From: Gelatoporia subvermispora B
Lineage: Eukaryota > Basidiomycota > Agaricomycetes > Polyporales > Gelatoporiaceae
Length of the DNA stretch: 64,000 nucleotides
Reading direction: 5' to 3'
Assembly (NCBI GenBank): GCA_000320605.2
Contig: KB445817.1
Coordinates: 1-64,000 of the forward strand
The position numbers and the translations under genes were made by a program. Shown in pieces: positions 10,178 to 21,017 of this stretch (within the stretch, counting starts at the first letter, position 1; each line of letters begins with the position of its first letter). Below the pieces are notes generated by a model. It did no database searches. It saw nothing but the letters and a program-made list of their open reading frames with translations, and was not told the DNA's origin.

Positions 10178-12420
10178 GTGACTGCTCCTGATCCGTCTGG
10201 ACTAACTTAGCCATGCTCCATCTCCACCGACCCTTGCTCCGGAAGCCGAACGAGTCGCGAACTGATCTGATCATTCGGAGATTGTACGAATCTTGTCCAA
10301 TCCAGCAGATGGACACTACGGGTCACGCCAAGGCTCTGACGGCTCAAAATGACAGTCTCCACTGTCTTCGAATGGAAGCATAGTCGACCCTCGCTGTCTC
10401 TCAGAAACACTCCGCGCCATTCGTGTGAATTCCTCTCGGCCTTGTCACTAACCTAACGAGGGAACTGCTTGCTCGGACGACGCTCGCCTGCTTAGGAGAC
10501 CTCTCGATTTAGCGACACAATTACCTCAGAGCTCTTTCCACGCGACAACCACGCGCATAAAGCACCCTTGACACGCCAGCAACGCCCGTCGGAAGTGGGG
10601 GTTGCGCATTGACCGACACACCGATATGGATGCTGTGATCTCTGGCAACGAAGCTGACGTGCTGTCTGCTCCTTGCTCCTCATGCATTCCAGCCTGCCAA
10701 TGCGAGGTGCGTAAAATTTCAGACTGACTATAAAGCTCGTCTCACTCAGAAGACACGTTATCCCTCCACCAACTATGGCCCCCACCCCTGTCGTCCTCCT
10801 CCACCATCCCACCAACGCCTCCGCCACCTACTTTCAGCCGATCAAATCGCAATGGGAAAACCCGAATGACATCCTCTCGATCCTCATGATCATCGGCGGC
10901 GACGTCGTCCAGCGCGCGATCGCGCAGCTCGCCGGCTCCGGTCCACGCCCGCTCATCTTCGCCCCCGTCGCGTTCTCGTTCGGATGGGTTTCATATGCGC
11001 TCAGCGCAATCCTCTCCGCCGTCGGAGACGGACGGCTGCTCCCAGACCCAGAAGTCGACGCGATTCTCGTGAACGCACATGACGGGTGCACGCATGACAT
11101 CAAGTCCTGGCCGCTCTCGCGGCTCATACGCGACCACCACCCGGAGGAGGCGCAGAAGGAGCTAGTGAGGCGGAACACTCACAACAAGAATTCACCGCCG
11201 CCATCCACTGTCCCACCTCCAGCTCAGAATACTTCACCCTCGGATTCTCGGCTGAGAGGTCGGCAGGCGGTGGAGCCAAACGCTCGCGATGACGAACGAT
11301 CCTGCCAGCGTCTGTTATCCGCTGACCCAAAACATGTTCAGCATACCTCATCACAAACCCCTCAGGCCCAATCCGAGCAAGAGAGAAAACGCGTGCAGGA
11401 TAAGAAATCTGAGCAGAAGAAATCACCTGGTGGTCTGCACATCACCTTCTACAACACGGCGTCGACCAAACGTATCGGTGATCCCTCGCGCGACTGGGTG
11501 TACTACACCAGCCTGCTCGTAATACTCTTCCAGCTCGTTATCTCCGCCATCCCTGGCATCCTGCACGGCAACTGGATGATCTTGATCATCACTGGTGGGG
11601 GCACGCTCCTCGCACTAGCAGGCGGACTCCTGCCGCAATGGCAGACCGAAAAATGGATGGCGAGGCCCACACACAAGAAGGAGGAGACCGTTTGCCTCAC
11701 GAAGGGGAACGGGAGTGACTCTGTGCTGGTCATCACGACGCCCGCAACAGACGCCAAGAAGGGTCCAGAGTTCCTGCGTCTGCACGACCTCGCTAACGGA
11801 CGCGTTGAACCTTCGCGGCTCACAAGATGGGCGACCGTCGTCCTTTTCGTCCTCTGGATCGTGTTGCTCATCACTGTCGAGGGCCTACAGGCCGATGCGT
11901 GGTACTCCCTCGCGTCTGGAGCGCTCGGGATGATCCAAAACGTCATTGCAGCGGGTGCGGAGCGCTCTCCGGGCGCGCTGGGGTTCCATCTCGAGCCTGT
12001 TAAACACGTGTATAACTCCAAGGTATTTAAGGCTCTTCAGGAGGCGGAGACTATCTACCAAGGCGTTGGAATTTTCCTAGTCCCAGTATTCTTCCCTGGC
12101 GACCTCAGGGACGATGAGAAGGAGTGGAAGGAGGATGCTGAAAACAAGCTGAAGGCCGCGCGCGAGCAGGCGAAGAAGGACGAACAAGAGAAGCCTCCTC
12201 CTGGCACTGCGCGTGCGACTGGTGTGAAGCATTCTGCGCAAAATTTGCCACAACACGCAATACCCAGCATGACGCTGTTGTCACCTAGTATGAGGACTCT
12301 TGCACCACCTTCTGGTGCGTCCTCAATGAAGAGCTCCGGGAGCACGCCCGAGATGCGCGGCACCAGCCCATTACCTGGGAGCATCCCATCTCACGACGGG
12401 CATATGCAGGAGATCTAGGA
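10178..12420. repeat. Segmental duplication, copy A
   Basis: The whole block, including about 600 nt upstream of the gene at 10775, can be aligned by eye with 14668-16860. Shared upstream landmarks are GACTGCTCC near 10187 and 14670, CTACnGGTCACG near 10314 and 14814, and CGGACGACGCT near 10469 and 14970. The promoter was therefore copied with the gene. The offset is about 4.5 kb. Confidence 0.75.
10775..12418 (+). CDS. Multipass membrane protein, duplicated family, copy A
   Basis: Uninterrupted frame of 547 aa; family not recognised. Hydrophobic segments are visible at about residues 33-52, 59-84, 242-262, 267-286 and 352-371. A conserved module LHITFYnT precedes the third segment. The region 130-225 is a hydrophilic Pro/Ser/Gln linker, and the C-terminal 100 residues are charged, then Ser/Pro-rich. 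The start MAPTPVVLLHHPTNAS is fixed by its match to copy B at 15267. The two copies are nearly the same in all hydrophobic parts but unrelated in length and sequence in the linker (about 130-225). Function unknown; a plasma or internal membrane protein is inferred. An intron hidden in the variable linker cannot be ruled out. Confidence 0.75.
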   Translation: MAPTPVVLLHHPTNASATYFQPIKSQWENPNDILSILMIIGGDVVQRAIAQLAGSGPRPLIFAPVAFSFGWVSYALSAILSAVGDGRLLPDPEVDAILVNAHDGCTHDIKSWPLSRLIRDHHPEEAQKELVRRNTHNKNSPPPSTVPPPAQNTSPSDSRLRGRQAVEPNARDDERSCQRLLSADPKHVQHTSSQTPQAQSEQERKRVQDKKSEQKKSPGGLHITFYNTASTKRIGDPSRDWVYYTSLLVILFQLVISAIPGILHGNWMILIITGGGTLLALAGGLLPQWQTEKWMARPTHKKEETVCLTKGNGSDSVLVITTPATDAKKGPEFLRLHDLANGRVEPSRLTRWATVVLFVLWIVLLITVEGLQADAWYSLASGALGMIQNVIAAGAERSPGALGFHLEPVKHVYNSKVFKALQEAETIYQGVGIFLVPVFFPGDLRDDEKEWKEDAENKLKAAREQAKKDEQEKPPPGTARATGVKHSAQNLPQHAIPSMTLLSPSMRTLAPPSGASSMKSSGSTPEMRGTSPLPGSIPSHDGHMQEI

Positions 12421-13405
12421 GGCCAGGACTGGAGGTTGCAGATGGTCTGTTGCAGTATGTACGGGGTTCCAAATGTATCTGAGTGTACGATGTAAGTTGC
12501 AGTTCGCCATTACAGATATTTGGGCCCTGGGGGTGATGCTAACCGTGTATTTTATATCATCTCGAAATATCAGACGTTGGATTGGTGATGTCATAGTTTT
12601 CCTACTGCACTGCGTATCGGACACACTGCGCGCAAAGCCCAAGCTGAACGTAGGGAAGCAGGTCATGACGTAGTACGCACCCGGCGTAGCGCCCGTATTG
12701 GAGGCTGTACGAGCTTAGGCGCATAGTGGGACTCCGGATTGTCCACACAACCCGTGCCCCTTGGTGCCCACGCATCCTGTGCGTACACGCGGCCCCCGCC
12801 CCGCAAGTTCTGGTCAACGCAGCAGGGATCGATTGAACAGTAACAAACGACTTGGTACCCTCTGCCTGCAGTCTGTTTCGGGAAGATGCTGACTAAGCAG
12901 TCACGAGCACTTCGTCTTCCAGCGACCGTTCGTTGCTCGTCCCATAGTCCACCGCAAACGATCTACCGTGAACAGTCTGCTCGGGCTCTGATACTTGGTT
13001 CTACTCTATGTTAACTCTCTGGCCCGGTTGTATCTAAACGTTCAAGGAGAGTTGAAGTATCGGTCCTCATGTCGACTAGCGCAACATGTCACCGCAGTCT
13101 AGCGCGGCCTCGTTGGCACGTTTGCCATTGTCAAGCATGGCCGCTATCTATCGGGGAATGCTCAAATATATCTCACTGATGATATGTTACACGTTTCTGA
13201 CGCATGCTCATGATGAGCTTTACTCTAACACTGGATGTGCTATCATCCCTCACGACCGGACTCGTCATCGAGTTCTGCCATGGGCAATGCTATCTATGTC
13301 GATCTAGCACACTTCGAAGCCCGATCATCGGTGCGGGCATCGGGAGAAGAACCGGTGCCATTTTGTCCTGAGCGAATAGGTTTGATCTAGTTGCGATTCC
13401 GCGAA
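12419..13405. other. Intergenic between copy A and the transposon
   Basis: About 1 kb with only short frames. It probably contains the 3' UTR of the membrane-protein gene. No repeat or RNA gene recognised. Confidence 0.55.
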
Positions 13406-14623
13406 CTTCAACCCCAGTCAGAAACCGCAAAATTTAAATCGAGTTGAAAGTAGTTAAATCTAGTACAGACCCATACAACGAGTCAAATCGAGTGAAAACG
13501 AGCCAAATCGAATACAGCTGTCAAAAGCTCCCACGGCGTGACCAGACTGATCGCGTCATCGGGCGCTTACGCGAGCATGACGCGCAAAGTGCGCACAGTG
13601 CAGTGCACAGAGTGCGCAAAGTGCGCATTTTGCACAGTGCACAGTGCACAAAGTGCGCACTTTGTGCAGCGCAGAGTTCGCGCTTTGCACACTTTGCACA
13701 CGTGCGCTGCACTATATGCACACCTGCAGGTCGCGAGGGATTATGTCAGCACTGCTCTTCATCTCGTTCTGGCGATGACCTCATAGTCTCATACGTCCGA
13801 TTCCCTCCCTGTCCTGGTCGCCACTTAAAAGCAGGGTCTGTCTCGTCGTCGACTCTATCGTTCTTTCCCTCTTGCCTTCGACCCACTTAACTCATCCACA
13901 ATAGCACTGATGCCTCTTCATTCTAGCCAGTCCCGACTCCCCGGATGCTTCTCTGTATACAGTAGAGTGTGAGTGATCCTCACCACCTTTGCTTGCTGTT
14001 CTCACGCAAAGTGACTAGGCCTTACGCAGCGTACGCAAATTTTCCCCGCTATAACTAGAGCTCGTACTCAAGTGCTGCAGATGCCGGGTACGCATATACA
14101 CCTCATGTTACAGACTGCTAACTGATCAATGACGTACTAGGAAGGCGAGTGGTCGGAAGCTAAGCGAGGGTACGAGAGGGAGATACAAGGGCGGCGGACT
14201 GAAGCCTAGGGCGGATGAGCGGTGGGCGGGCTCGCCATGGATGGCAGGCGGGCTCACGACGGGCGGTGGGCACTACTATGTAGCGAGCAGCGGGGGCGGG
14301 CCCGGGGACGGGATAATCACGTGTAAAGTCTAATTAGAACGAATAGAACGAGTTGATTCTAGCCAAATCGAGTCAGATCGAGTACAGCGAGCACTACACG
14401 AGTGTCATGAGCAGAGCATTGGACAATTGGAATCTACTCGACTGGAGTTAGATAGTACTCGATTCATTAGATGGTACTCAAAAGTACTAGATTTGACTAG
14501 GTAACTATCTATTTAAATCGAGTATAGTCCCGCGAGAGACGAATCAAATCTATTATGTCAAATAACTAGATTTGACTAGGTCTAACTCGATTTAAATTTT
14601 GCGGCTTTTGACTGGGCTTCAAC
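13406..14623. mobile_element. Non-autonomous DNA transposon (long MITE) with target duplication
   Basis: Terminal inverted repeats of 33 bp at 13413-13445 and 14584-14616 match at 31 of 33 positions (mismatches at 9 and 12), starting CCCAGTCA. The element is 1204 bp. It is flanked by a perfect 7-bp direct repeat CTTCAAC at 13406-13412 and 14617-14623. Subterminal copies of CTAGATTTGACTAGGT and of ATTTAAATCGAG lie inside both ends. No transposase frame is present. The interior holds a GTGCAC/GTGCGC palindrome cluster and a G-rich tract. The superfamily is uncertain; a hAT-like element (usually 8-bp duplications) is possible. Confidence 0.88.
13577..13723. repeat. GTGCAC/GTGCGC degenerate palindromic repeat cluster inside the transposon
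   Basis: Dense runs of AGTGCGCA, AGTGCACA and their complements in both orientations over about 150 nt. Single strands should fold into strong alternative hairpins. It lies wholly within the element at 13413-14616. Confidence 0.75.
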
Positions 14624-15266
14624 ACCCGAGGACACCACTCAGGGGCCAGCAGCATCGCATAGGATACGACTGCTCCCCACCCATCTGCCAAGTAGCCTAC
14701 AGCCTTGGTCCACTTCTGCCCTGCTGGTATCTTCATTGCGAAAGACGGACGAGCTGCAAATGCATGTGATTCCGGGCTGGTCAGCCGATGAGCGTCCAAC
14801 TCAGTGGATAGACGCTACTGGTCACGGCACGGCCCAGACGGCTCTCCAGAGCCTTTCGAATGGAAGCGAACTTTACCGCCTCAGTCTCTTGGCAGCCCAT
14901 CGTATCTCTCTTGCTCATGCGTTCGAACCTTACCTCGTCTTATCGACAGCCAGAATACTGCCTGCCCGGACGACGCTGGACTGCTCAGAGACTTCTCGAC
15001 AAAGGGACGTGATTCGCTTGTACTTGTGGATCTGTCCACGCGACAAGCACGCGTGAGACCCTCTATACGTCCGCAGCGCCTGCCAGAAATAGTGTGCAGC
15101 GCATTGACAGACCCCCCGACACGGAGGCTGTGAAATACAGTAGCAACTCTGCTATGCTCTCCGCCGTCTGCTCCTCGTGCTTTTCAGTCTGCCATTGTGA
15201 GGTGCGCAATGCGTTCAGACTCATATACCTCACCCCACTGAGCGATAACACCGTCCTGCCCTCTCT
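14624..15266. promoter_or_regulatory. Upstream region of copy B, partly duplicated from copy A
   Basis: Begins directly after the transposon's right target duplication. From about 14668 it aligns with the region upstream of copy A (from about 10178), so it probably carries a duplicated promoter. No individual control site could be assigned. Confidence 0.5.
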
Positions 15267-16850
15267 ATGGCCCCCACCTCCGTCCTCCTCCTCCACCACC
15301 CCACCAATGCATCCACGATTTACTTTCAGCCTATCAAATCACAATGGGAGAACCCGAACGACATCCTCTCGATCCTCATGATCATCGGCGGCGACATCGT
15401 ACAGTGCGCGATCGCCCAGCTCGCCGGCTCGGGCCCACGCCCGCTCGTCTTTGCGCCCGTCGCGTTCTCGTTCGGATGGGTCTCGTACGCGCTCAGCGCG
15501 ATACTCTCCGCGGTCGGCGATGGCCGGCTGCTGCCTGACCCGGAGATTGACGCGGTCCTCGTGAACGCGCACGACGGGTACACACACGACATCAAGTCTT
15601 GGCCACTCTCGCGGCTCATACGCGACCACCACCCCGAAGAGGCGCAGAGGGAGGTAGAGGCTCTGAGGGTGGCGGGGCGAGATGATCATCATGAGAGGAT
15701 GCCTTCAAGTCGTCAGTTTTCGTTACCCGCGCTGCAATTCCCGACGGCGAATGCTTTCCGTCTGGTGTGGACGGCGACGGTAGCACGGAGGGGCAGGAAG
15801 CGATCGCGCGGATTCGAGGAGGAGAAAAAGCCGCAAACCGGCGGTCTGCACATCACGTTCTACGACACCATGCCGGACAAGGGCGTCGGCGACCCGTCGC
15901 CCGACTGGGTGTACCACACCAGTGTGCTCGTCATCCTCTCCCAAGTTGTCATTTCCGCCGTCCCGGGCATGCTGCACGGCAACTGGATGATCCTCATCAC
16001 CACCACCGGCGGCACGCTCCTCGCTCTCGCGAGCGGGTTCCTCCCACAATGGCACACTGAGAAATGGACGGCGCGGCCCACACATCAAGAGGAGACCGTC
16101 TGCCTCACGAAGGGCAACGGAAGCGACTCCGTGCTCGTCATCACCACACCCGCCACAGCCCCCGGCAGGCCTCCGCTCCTCCGGCTGCACGACCTCGCCA
16201 ACGGGCGCGTCTCGCCCTCTCCGCTAACGAAATGGGCCACCGTCATTCTCTTCATTCTCTGGATCGTCCTGCTCCTCACCGTTGAGGGCCTCCAGGCCGA
16301 CGCGTGGTACTCGCTCGCGAGCGGCGCGCTCGGGATGGCGCAGAACGTCGTCGCAGCCGGCGCGGAGCGCGCCCCGAGCGCACTCGGATTCCACCTCACC
16401 CCCGCCGCGCACGTGCACCGGCGCAAGGTGTTCGAGGCGCTCCAGGAGGCAGAGCGCGTCCACCCCGGCGTGGGGCTGTTCCTCGTCCCCGTGTTCTTCC
16501 CGGGCTCACTCAAGCCGCACGAAGAGGAGTGGATGCGGAACGCCAGGGTGCAGCTGCACGCTGCGCGGGACAGGTTGAAGAGGGCCCGCGCGGACGCTGC
16601 CCCCACTGCGCGCACGACGGGCGTGGAGATGTCGGCGCCGCCACAGCCTGCGGACCCGCGCGCGGTCCCCGGCTCGAACACAAGCGCCGCGGCGTCGCCG
16701 GCGTCGGCCAGCATGCGCACGCTCGTGCCGCCCTTGTCCTCGGGCGGGTCCTCAGTCAAGAGCGCGGGGAGCGCGCCCGGGACGCGCAGCGCGAGTCCGC
16801 TGCCCAGTGCCGCCCCGCCGCAGGACGGGCACGTGCGCCAGCCTTGCTGA
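15267..16850 (+). CDS. Multipass membrane protein, duplicated family, copy B
   Basis: Uninterrupted frame of 527 aa, paralogue of the gene at 10775. It shares the start (MAPTSVLLLHHPTNAS), the hydrophobic segments, the LHITFYDT module and the Ser/Pro-rich tail. The variable linker at about 130-190 is shorter and basic here instead of Pro/Gln-rich. Third-position GC is clearly higher than in copy A, especially in the last 150 codons. The duplicated block includes the promoter (from about 14668). No function can be assigned; the conserved hydrophobic core with a freely changing loop suggests a conserved membrane role with a variable soluble face. Confidence 0.75.
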   Translation: MAPTSVLLLHHPTNASTIYFQPIKSQWENPNDILSILMIIGGDIVQCAIAQLAGSGPRPLVFAPVAFSFGWVSYALSAILSAVGDGRLLPDPEIDAVLVNAHDGYTHDIKSWPLSRLIRDHHPEEAQREVEALRVAGRDDHHERMPSSRQFSLPALQFPTANAFRLVWTATVARRGRKRSRGFEEEKKPQTGGLHITFYDTMPDKGVGDPSPDWVYHTSVLVILSQVVISAVPGMLHGNWMILITTTGGTLLALASGFLPQWHTEKWTARPTHQEETVCLTKGNGSDSVLVITTPATAPGRPPLLRLHDLANGRVSPSPLTKWATVILFILWIVLLLTVEGLQADAWYSLASGALGMAQNVVAAGAERAPSALGFHLTPAAHVHRRKVFEALQEAERVHPGVGLFLVPVFFPGSLKPHEEEWMRNARVQLHAARDRLKRARADAAPTARTTGVEMSAPPQPADPRAVPGSNTSAAASPASASMRTLVPPLSSGGSSVKSAGSAPGTRSASPLPSAAPPQDGHVRQPC

Positions 16851-18324
16851 TTGTGCAGGGTGCGTTTGCGACGTGCGGTGTATATGTACGGCGCACAGGA
16901 GTCGAGATTGCAGGAAAATGATGACAGTGTAGGCTTTGTACTTTTTGCTCTGTGGCATTATCGTTTGCGATTGCTCCAGCGTACGCATGGCAGCGACGGC
17001 CGCACCGCGCCTATAGACAGTATACAGACGCACTCATGGGCGACAAAGTCAGCCCAATCCCGCTATCGGCGAGCAACCTCTAGGAAGACACGGTGTACAA
17101 TACTTAGGGTCCGGAAATACACATGCTCGGACTCCAGACGACTCGCAGCCTGTGACTACTCATATGCTCTCAGCGGTGGCATGTTTTCGTAACAAGAGTA
17201 GTGTACAGATTTATTGTTGTAGTTTTGTACCTTTAAGACTCTGGCAAATGAGATCATCGACAAAGTAATGTTACAGACTCTGCACTGAGGACTCAATGAT
17301 ACTCAAAGGCTCCGTAACGTTAGCTTCGGCTGCTTTCTTCAGTCCGAAAGCTCGCGAATCTTCTGGGTGCCTTGTTATCCTAAGAGACGACACAGCATTC
17401 ACGTCCGCGACACGTCGGCCCGATGGGCTGAAGGGTTCCTGGAGGATCTCCTTGAAGTGTTCTTGTGCGTTCAGATTGGCAGTGCGCTGATGGGATGCTA
17501 TGAAATGAGAGAAGCGAGGTTGGAAAATGGGTCAGCCCGAGTCATACCTCTGAGAAGTGCCGCAATCACGGTCATGAATACGAGCGTATTCGAGGAAGTA
17601 ATCTAACGACCGGAGGAAGTCATGAGGATATCTTGCCTCTTGCAGTGACTAGACAGCATATGTCGATTATGTTGTATGAGCCATTGTTAAATTTGAGAGT
17701 GAATGGCGAATGTTCCGGAGGGTATATCCAGTCACATGTTTCACCGCCATGTTCACATCTCCACATGCGGTAGGAGAGAATCCTGTAACATGCGTCGCAG
17801 CAGTTTTTTATAGAGTCAGATACGGATCTCACCCTCGCATGATGAATGTGGTTCGTGTCTGCTGAAATTGGTCATGCATACAGCGTATCTCGGGAGTGAC
17901 GCTCGGGTTGCAAGCATAAGCGGCATTGGCTTGCGGTTCGTCAGTTTACGAAACTGCTTCGAAATGCGTCTCGGACGACAAACCGAAATGGTCCCTTCCA
18001 GAAGAACATGATAATAGATAGGCCGGTAGCATGCACTGACTCGCTAAATATAGACAAGCAACGTAGCAGGCCAAAATGAGTCACAAGTGAATCATATGCG
18101 CCCTCTGCCAGCAGCGCGATATGGACACAATTGAGGATCCTGCACTCAATTTATCAGCAAAGTATGCTGCTAATCGACGATCGTTCGGACCACACTATAC
18201 AGAGAGCACCCTCGACTCCGTTAGATAGATTTTGTCGCCGAGCAAGTATTGATAGTATCGCGAATTGCGGAGCACAAACGATAGATTATCATGTTCTCGA
18301 AGACGGGTCCAGAAACAGCGATGT
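16851..18324. other. Intergenic, no supported gene
   Basis: About 1.5 kb of short, unrelated frames. No family, terminal repeat or RNA gene recognised. The left end likely holds the copy B 3' UTR. Confidence 0.55.
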
Positions 18325-18738
18325 GATCAATTCACGTCGGTGTGCACCGACACACGCGTACGCCCCCTGGCCCGCTCAACGCGTCGCTGCACAGACGCAC
18401 GCTCTGCTCCTCTGCCCGCCCGGTGTGCACAACGCTGCGGGGCCCGAGCGCGCGTCAATCCTGGGCCGGCCGCACCCGGGCCCAAGGAGGTGCGCGCTTC
18501 GCTGACGGTCTCCAGCCTCTCGTCTCTCGCCCCATGTCCAGCCAGCTCGTGTCTTGTCGCTCTCTCTCTCTTCATGTGCTCCTTGTACTGCGGGCTGGGA
18601 TCCAGATTTTGGTACTAGTGCAGGCGCGGTGGACGCTGCGAGCCGGGTGCGCCCGGGGTTGCGGGTGGCATACGTGTATGCGTGTGCTGCCCCGTACTCC
18701 TGTCCTCGCCCGTGCTCGCATCGTGCCCTGCGGCGCTG
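18325..18738 (+). repeat. GC-rich repeat element, short copy
   Basis: An abrupt island of very high GC in a region of ordinary composition. It shares phrases with 21830-22290, such as GCTCCTGTCCTCGnCC, CGCATCGTGC, GCCCGGGGTnGCGGGTGGCA and CAAGGAGGTGCGC. No protein-like frame. It ends where kinase intron sequence resumes (about 18739). Confidence 0.65.
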
Positions 18739-19200
18739 CCGTGTCGACACTAGCAGCATGTTGCATGTGAAATAGCACTAATGGCTGGCGTTGCTAGTCC
18801 AACGTTCCTACTCGACGAACTGGTTGCGACTTTGGTCTTGCCGCATTGAATTGGACCCGCCAGCTTCCCACACGTTTAGTTGTAGGAGAGTCGGTGAGAT
18901 GCATCGCGCTGGGGATCATGCAGTTCGGGCTCGACAGTGGTGCTCTATCTTCACAGACCGACGTGTAGGTATGGCTATCTGGGAGGTCACGTGTGCCGAG
19001 CATAGACCACGTTGTATTGTGCTGATCCATGTCAAGCAGATATTCGCTGAACGTCAGCCATTCAACGTACTTCCCCGCGATCTTGTATTCTCATTCGCCG
19101 CGTCCTGCAGGGCGTTCGGCCTGAATGTCACCCCAAGTCAGGAGGTACTGGTCGTCAAGCAGCGAGCTCCACGAAAAGTGATTGCTCGAAGATCTGCCCT
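18739..19200 (+). pseudogene. TKL protein kinase fragment, degenerate third copy
   Basis: Matches the TKL kinase at 37794-39446 from its intron before the DFG exon onward. The intron tail and acceptor are recognisable (GTCGACnCTAnCAGCAT, GCTAG at 18792-18796), then GACTTTGGTCTTGCCGCATT (the DFG region), then CAGACCGACGTGTA, then the next exon around CGTCCTGCAGGGCGTTCGGC. Lesions are many: a deletion just before the DFG codons, loss of APE, and a TAG in QTDV. The N-lobe is absent; GC-rich repeat sequence lies immediately upstream. Confidence 0.75.
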
Positions 19201-20183
19201 AGTACCATTTACCGACGAACTGACCTTGTCTCCATTCAGGGCGCTGCATCGAGGCACACCTCCCGGCTGTATCCAAGTCCTGGCATAGACAGTACTTCAT
19301 ACTTTGCTCACGAGCATCGATCTACTGCGAGGACAGCCGCTCATCCTCGGTGACAAAGCCAATTTACGTTTTTCGAGTCCGGAGCTTGTCTGACTTCCGC
19401 TTGATTGCTCTACAGCCAATTATCCCTTCGACCAAGCTTTCCGGCCAGCGAGCGGCGAATGTTGCTAAGATGTGCGTTTTTCTTGGGTCTCATGTCTCAA
19501 CGACTGTCGGAATGGTGCGGTATGTATACACCACAAACGGAGGACACCGTCCTGCGCATCCTCGTTTCCCTATCTCATTTCGTGCCAACAATACATGTAC
19601 TGACAGCAGGATTTTGTGCGAGCTGCGCACAGGAGCGTGTCGAATACACTTTCTTCGTCGGATACTTCTATTTCTTCGGAACCCTTTGTCTTCGCACGCA
19701 CCCTCCCTGAGATCGCGCTGACACCGACTCCTGCTGGCCCATGTGCACAGTCTTCCTCATCGCGTCATGCGTTTTCGCATTTGGTATATCCTAGACTTAC
19801 TTGTATACCTCGCGTATCTGTATACCACGATCAGATCCGCTTCTGGGCATGCTTTTCCTCGGCGAACAGCGATAATGGGCACGCCCAAACACGTTCACGT
19901 GCCTCGCAGCGCGGAGCGCCTACAATACCGCTTCTTTGCTGACTTTGCAGCGAGCAGTCTCCCAGCCCATGCGTCGACTGTGCCGCCGAGCAGATTGTAC
20001 GTGACTTTGTATGCTATCGCCCTTTCCTGTCGTCGGATACACGCGGCATTGCTAAAGTAACAGCACCGCCCCGGCCAGGCAGGGAAGTGTCTTGTGCCGA
20101 CGCTAATGACCGGTCTTTACACATTTTACACCAGCGCACGTTTATTGTAGTCAGCCAGTTGCACGAGTCCCGCGAACCACGAA
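19201..20183. other. Intergenic, no supported gene
   Basis: Tail of the kinase remnant fades out. The rest holds only short frames without recognised similarity. Confidence 0.5.
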
Positions 20184-21017
20184 GTGATCGTAAAAGGTTT
20201 TGGATCCGGTATCATAAAGCCACCTGCGCAGAGGGTGACTGCTGGTGTTACGTCCAAGGTACATTGTGCCAGACGGATCGAATCGGTCAATGCAGATCAT
20301 TTACAGTCCTCCGGAGGTACAGATACAGCAATGCGATCCGAATCTGCTACTCGGCCAAGCCTCGCTTCGGGGGATGATTCTCAAAGCACTGCGGACGCTG
20401 TGAGTACGGATGCACAGGATGAAGTCATCAGGCGCTCGAGCTTGACTCTACAGATATCACAGCAAATTATTGATCCCGATGGAAGCGATACTGACGCAGA
20501 GGCTTCAAGTCCCCCTACGTTTGACGCCCCCTGGCTTGGGGGCAATCACGACGGCTTTCCGATATGTCGAGACCCGCGTCGGAGCTTTGTCAGGGAATCT
20601 CGAAGGGCCGTCCCGAATGGAGCATGCGGCCCTTGTGCAGAGTCACCTAACATTCGGCGTGATCGAGGCGGTGACGGAACACAAGGCGCCTGAAAGGCTC
20701 TTGCTGCGCGACACGTCCACGGGAGATACTGTCGTCACCACTCACGGTCTGCCTCGAATCCCCCACCAATGGCCCAACGGTTGCACCGCATCTACGCACT
20801 CGCGTCGATCAACCCCCCCGAGCACAGACGGCTGTACGATCGTGCACGCGCAATGCTTGCGTTTGCACGTGAGCGGTTCGAATCCGAAGTCGACCGGTGC
20901 GCAGATCCCGTCTTCGCGACTTCCGGATTACCACTAGAGGATATCTCCAAGACATTGTGCATTATCGCGGCTGTCCAGCAAGCACCGTCGGATGTTGTTT
21001 CGTTCCGCTTCCCGTAG
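20184..21017 (+). pseudogene. Degraded protein gene of unknown family
   Basis: Three consecutive protein-like stretches lie in different frames. 20310-20530 has an acidic Ser/Thr-rich segment ending TFDAPWLGG. 20530-20770 has RYVETRVGALSGNLEGPSRM, EHAALVQSHLTFGVIEAVTE and DTVVTTHGLPRI. 20769-21010 has AQRLHRIYALASINPPEHRR then YDRARAMLAFARERFESEVD. Joining them needs two frameshifts, so I read this as a pseudogene. The family is not recognised. Confidence 0.5.

Noticed and set aside
13444..13890. 148-codon plus-strand frame in the transposon
   Set aside because: It crosses the palindromic GTGC cluster, gives repetitive Cys/Ala/Ser peptide and lacks transposase motifs.
16085..16921. Frames of about 205 and 224 codons overlapping copy B
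   Set aside because: Shadows of the 527-aa membrane-protein gene caused by high third-position GC.
20860..20885. GGTTCGAATCC-like T-arm suggesting a tRNA
   Set aside because: No matching acceptor, D or anticodon arms; the sequence lies in a coding remnant.
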